A stretch of DNA of 14,920 nucleotides. It comes from Irpex lacteus. Lineage: Eukaryota > Basidiomycota > Agaricomycetes > Polyporales > Irpicaceae. The DNA lies in the NCBI GenBank assembly GCA_001986395.2, contig MQVO02000199.1:1-14920 (forward strand). Direction: 5' to 3'. How positions within the stretch are numbered: the first letter of the stretch is position 1; each line of letters starts with the position of its first letter. A program made the position numbers and the translations under genes. The notes beneath the pieces are model-generated. The model had not been told where the DNA came from and did not search any database. It worked only from the letters and a program-made list of their open reading frames with translations. This document shows positions 14,702 to 14,920 of the stretch, piece after piece.

Positions 14702-14920
14702 TATATCTCTCCCTTTTCAACCTGTTTCCTTTTTATTATATTTGGGCCAAGTTGCGGATTTTCACGCAACCGAGAGGTGCGTACATGCTCTCTGAAGGCG
14801 CTGCCCTCCCCCACTGTTGTAATTTAAACAGCTACTATTTAGTTTGACTCCAAATGAAGCAGGGTTTGACCTGCGATTAAAACTACGCAACAATCTTACT
14901 GGTTGTAAGGTTTGTTGGGG
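14702..14920. other. GC-richer tail without identified gene
   Basis: Several stems can be drawn: ttgcggattttcacgcaa, gagaggtgcgtacatgctctc, and gcagggtttgacctgc near 14861. The density of hairpins and higher GC suggest a structured RNA (an intron piece or the start of a ribosomal RNA) running off the window, but I could not match a conserved core. Confidence 0.35.

Noticed and set aside
14855..14885. T-arm-like gcaggtcaaaccctgc on the minus strand
   Set aside because: The loop length is wrong and no acceptor stem follows; kept only as an unassigned hairpin.
1..14920. CRISPR array or rRNA gene
   Set aside because: No regularly spaced repeats with unique spacers, and no conserved rRNA core sequence was recognised on either strand.

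Overview
This window looks like fungal mitochondrial DNA, most likely from an agaricomycete-like basidiomycete. The evidence is very AT-rich spacers, AT-ending codons (Leu = TTA) in the resident genes, a fungal nad4L-nad5 pair, a fungal-type rps3, mitochondrial tRNAs, group I intron remains with LAGLIDADG maturase pieces, and a piece of a plasmid-type family B DNA polymerase. Only nad4L, four tRNAs and one 319-residue unknown ORF read cleanly. Most other genes are truncated, frameshifted or chimeric.

Layout. Positions 1-630 hold a hairpin, tRNA-Ile and unassigned spacer. From 632 to 1215 two divergent plasmid-like fragments face away from each other; one carries the DNA polymerase motif B. 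On the minus strand from 2398 down to 1392 run tRNA-Ile, tRNA-Phe (2250-2398), a likely nad2 tail overlapping nad3 by one base, and nad3 itself. The nad3 C-terminus is replaced by a foreign cox1 exon joined to a LAGLIDADG ORF. Positions 2908-4015 form a cassette between two identical 21-bp direct repeats: a foreign nad4L exon piece, the C-terminal part of a cob-intron maturase, and a foreign cob exon. These use C/G-ending and CTN-Leu codons unlike the resident genes. Positions 4031-5530 hold two group I intron remnants, one broken by a 9-bp tandem repeat. rps3 (5924-6942) is frameshifted.

The most puzzling part is 7038-9255. It is about 2.2 kb of protein-like sequence on the plus strand, broken by at least six frame changes, rich in G and T, and using TGA as tryptophan several times. 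The resident NADH dehydrogenase genes show TGG where I checked. I do not recognise the product.

On the right, a plus-strand coiled-coil ORF (9901-10290) runs into the 3' end of nad5, which is on the minus strand (12232-10187) with two compensating single-base shifts. nad4L lies 37 bp upstream of it. A repeat-rich spacer follows, then a membrane/Gly-Ala-rich ORF (14501-13542, minus), tRNA-Asp, and an unassigned tail.

Many frameshifts sit in or next to A/T runs, and they hit even nad5, which should be essential. Two explanations compete: homopolymer errors in the assembly, or real decay (a nuclear copy or a rearranged mtDNA). The chimeric junctions cannot be explained by homopolymer errors. 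They suggest repeated capture of intron and exon fragments from another mitochondrial genome and of plasmid DNA.
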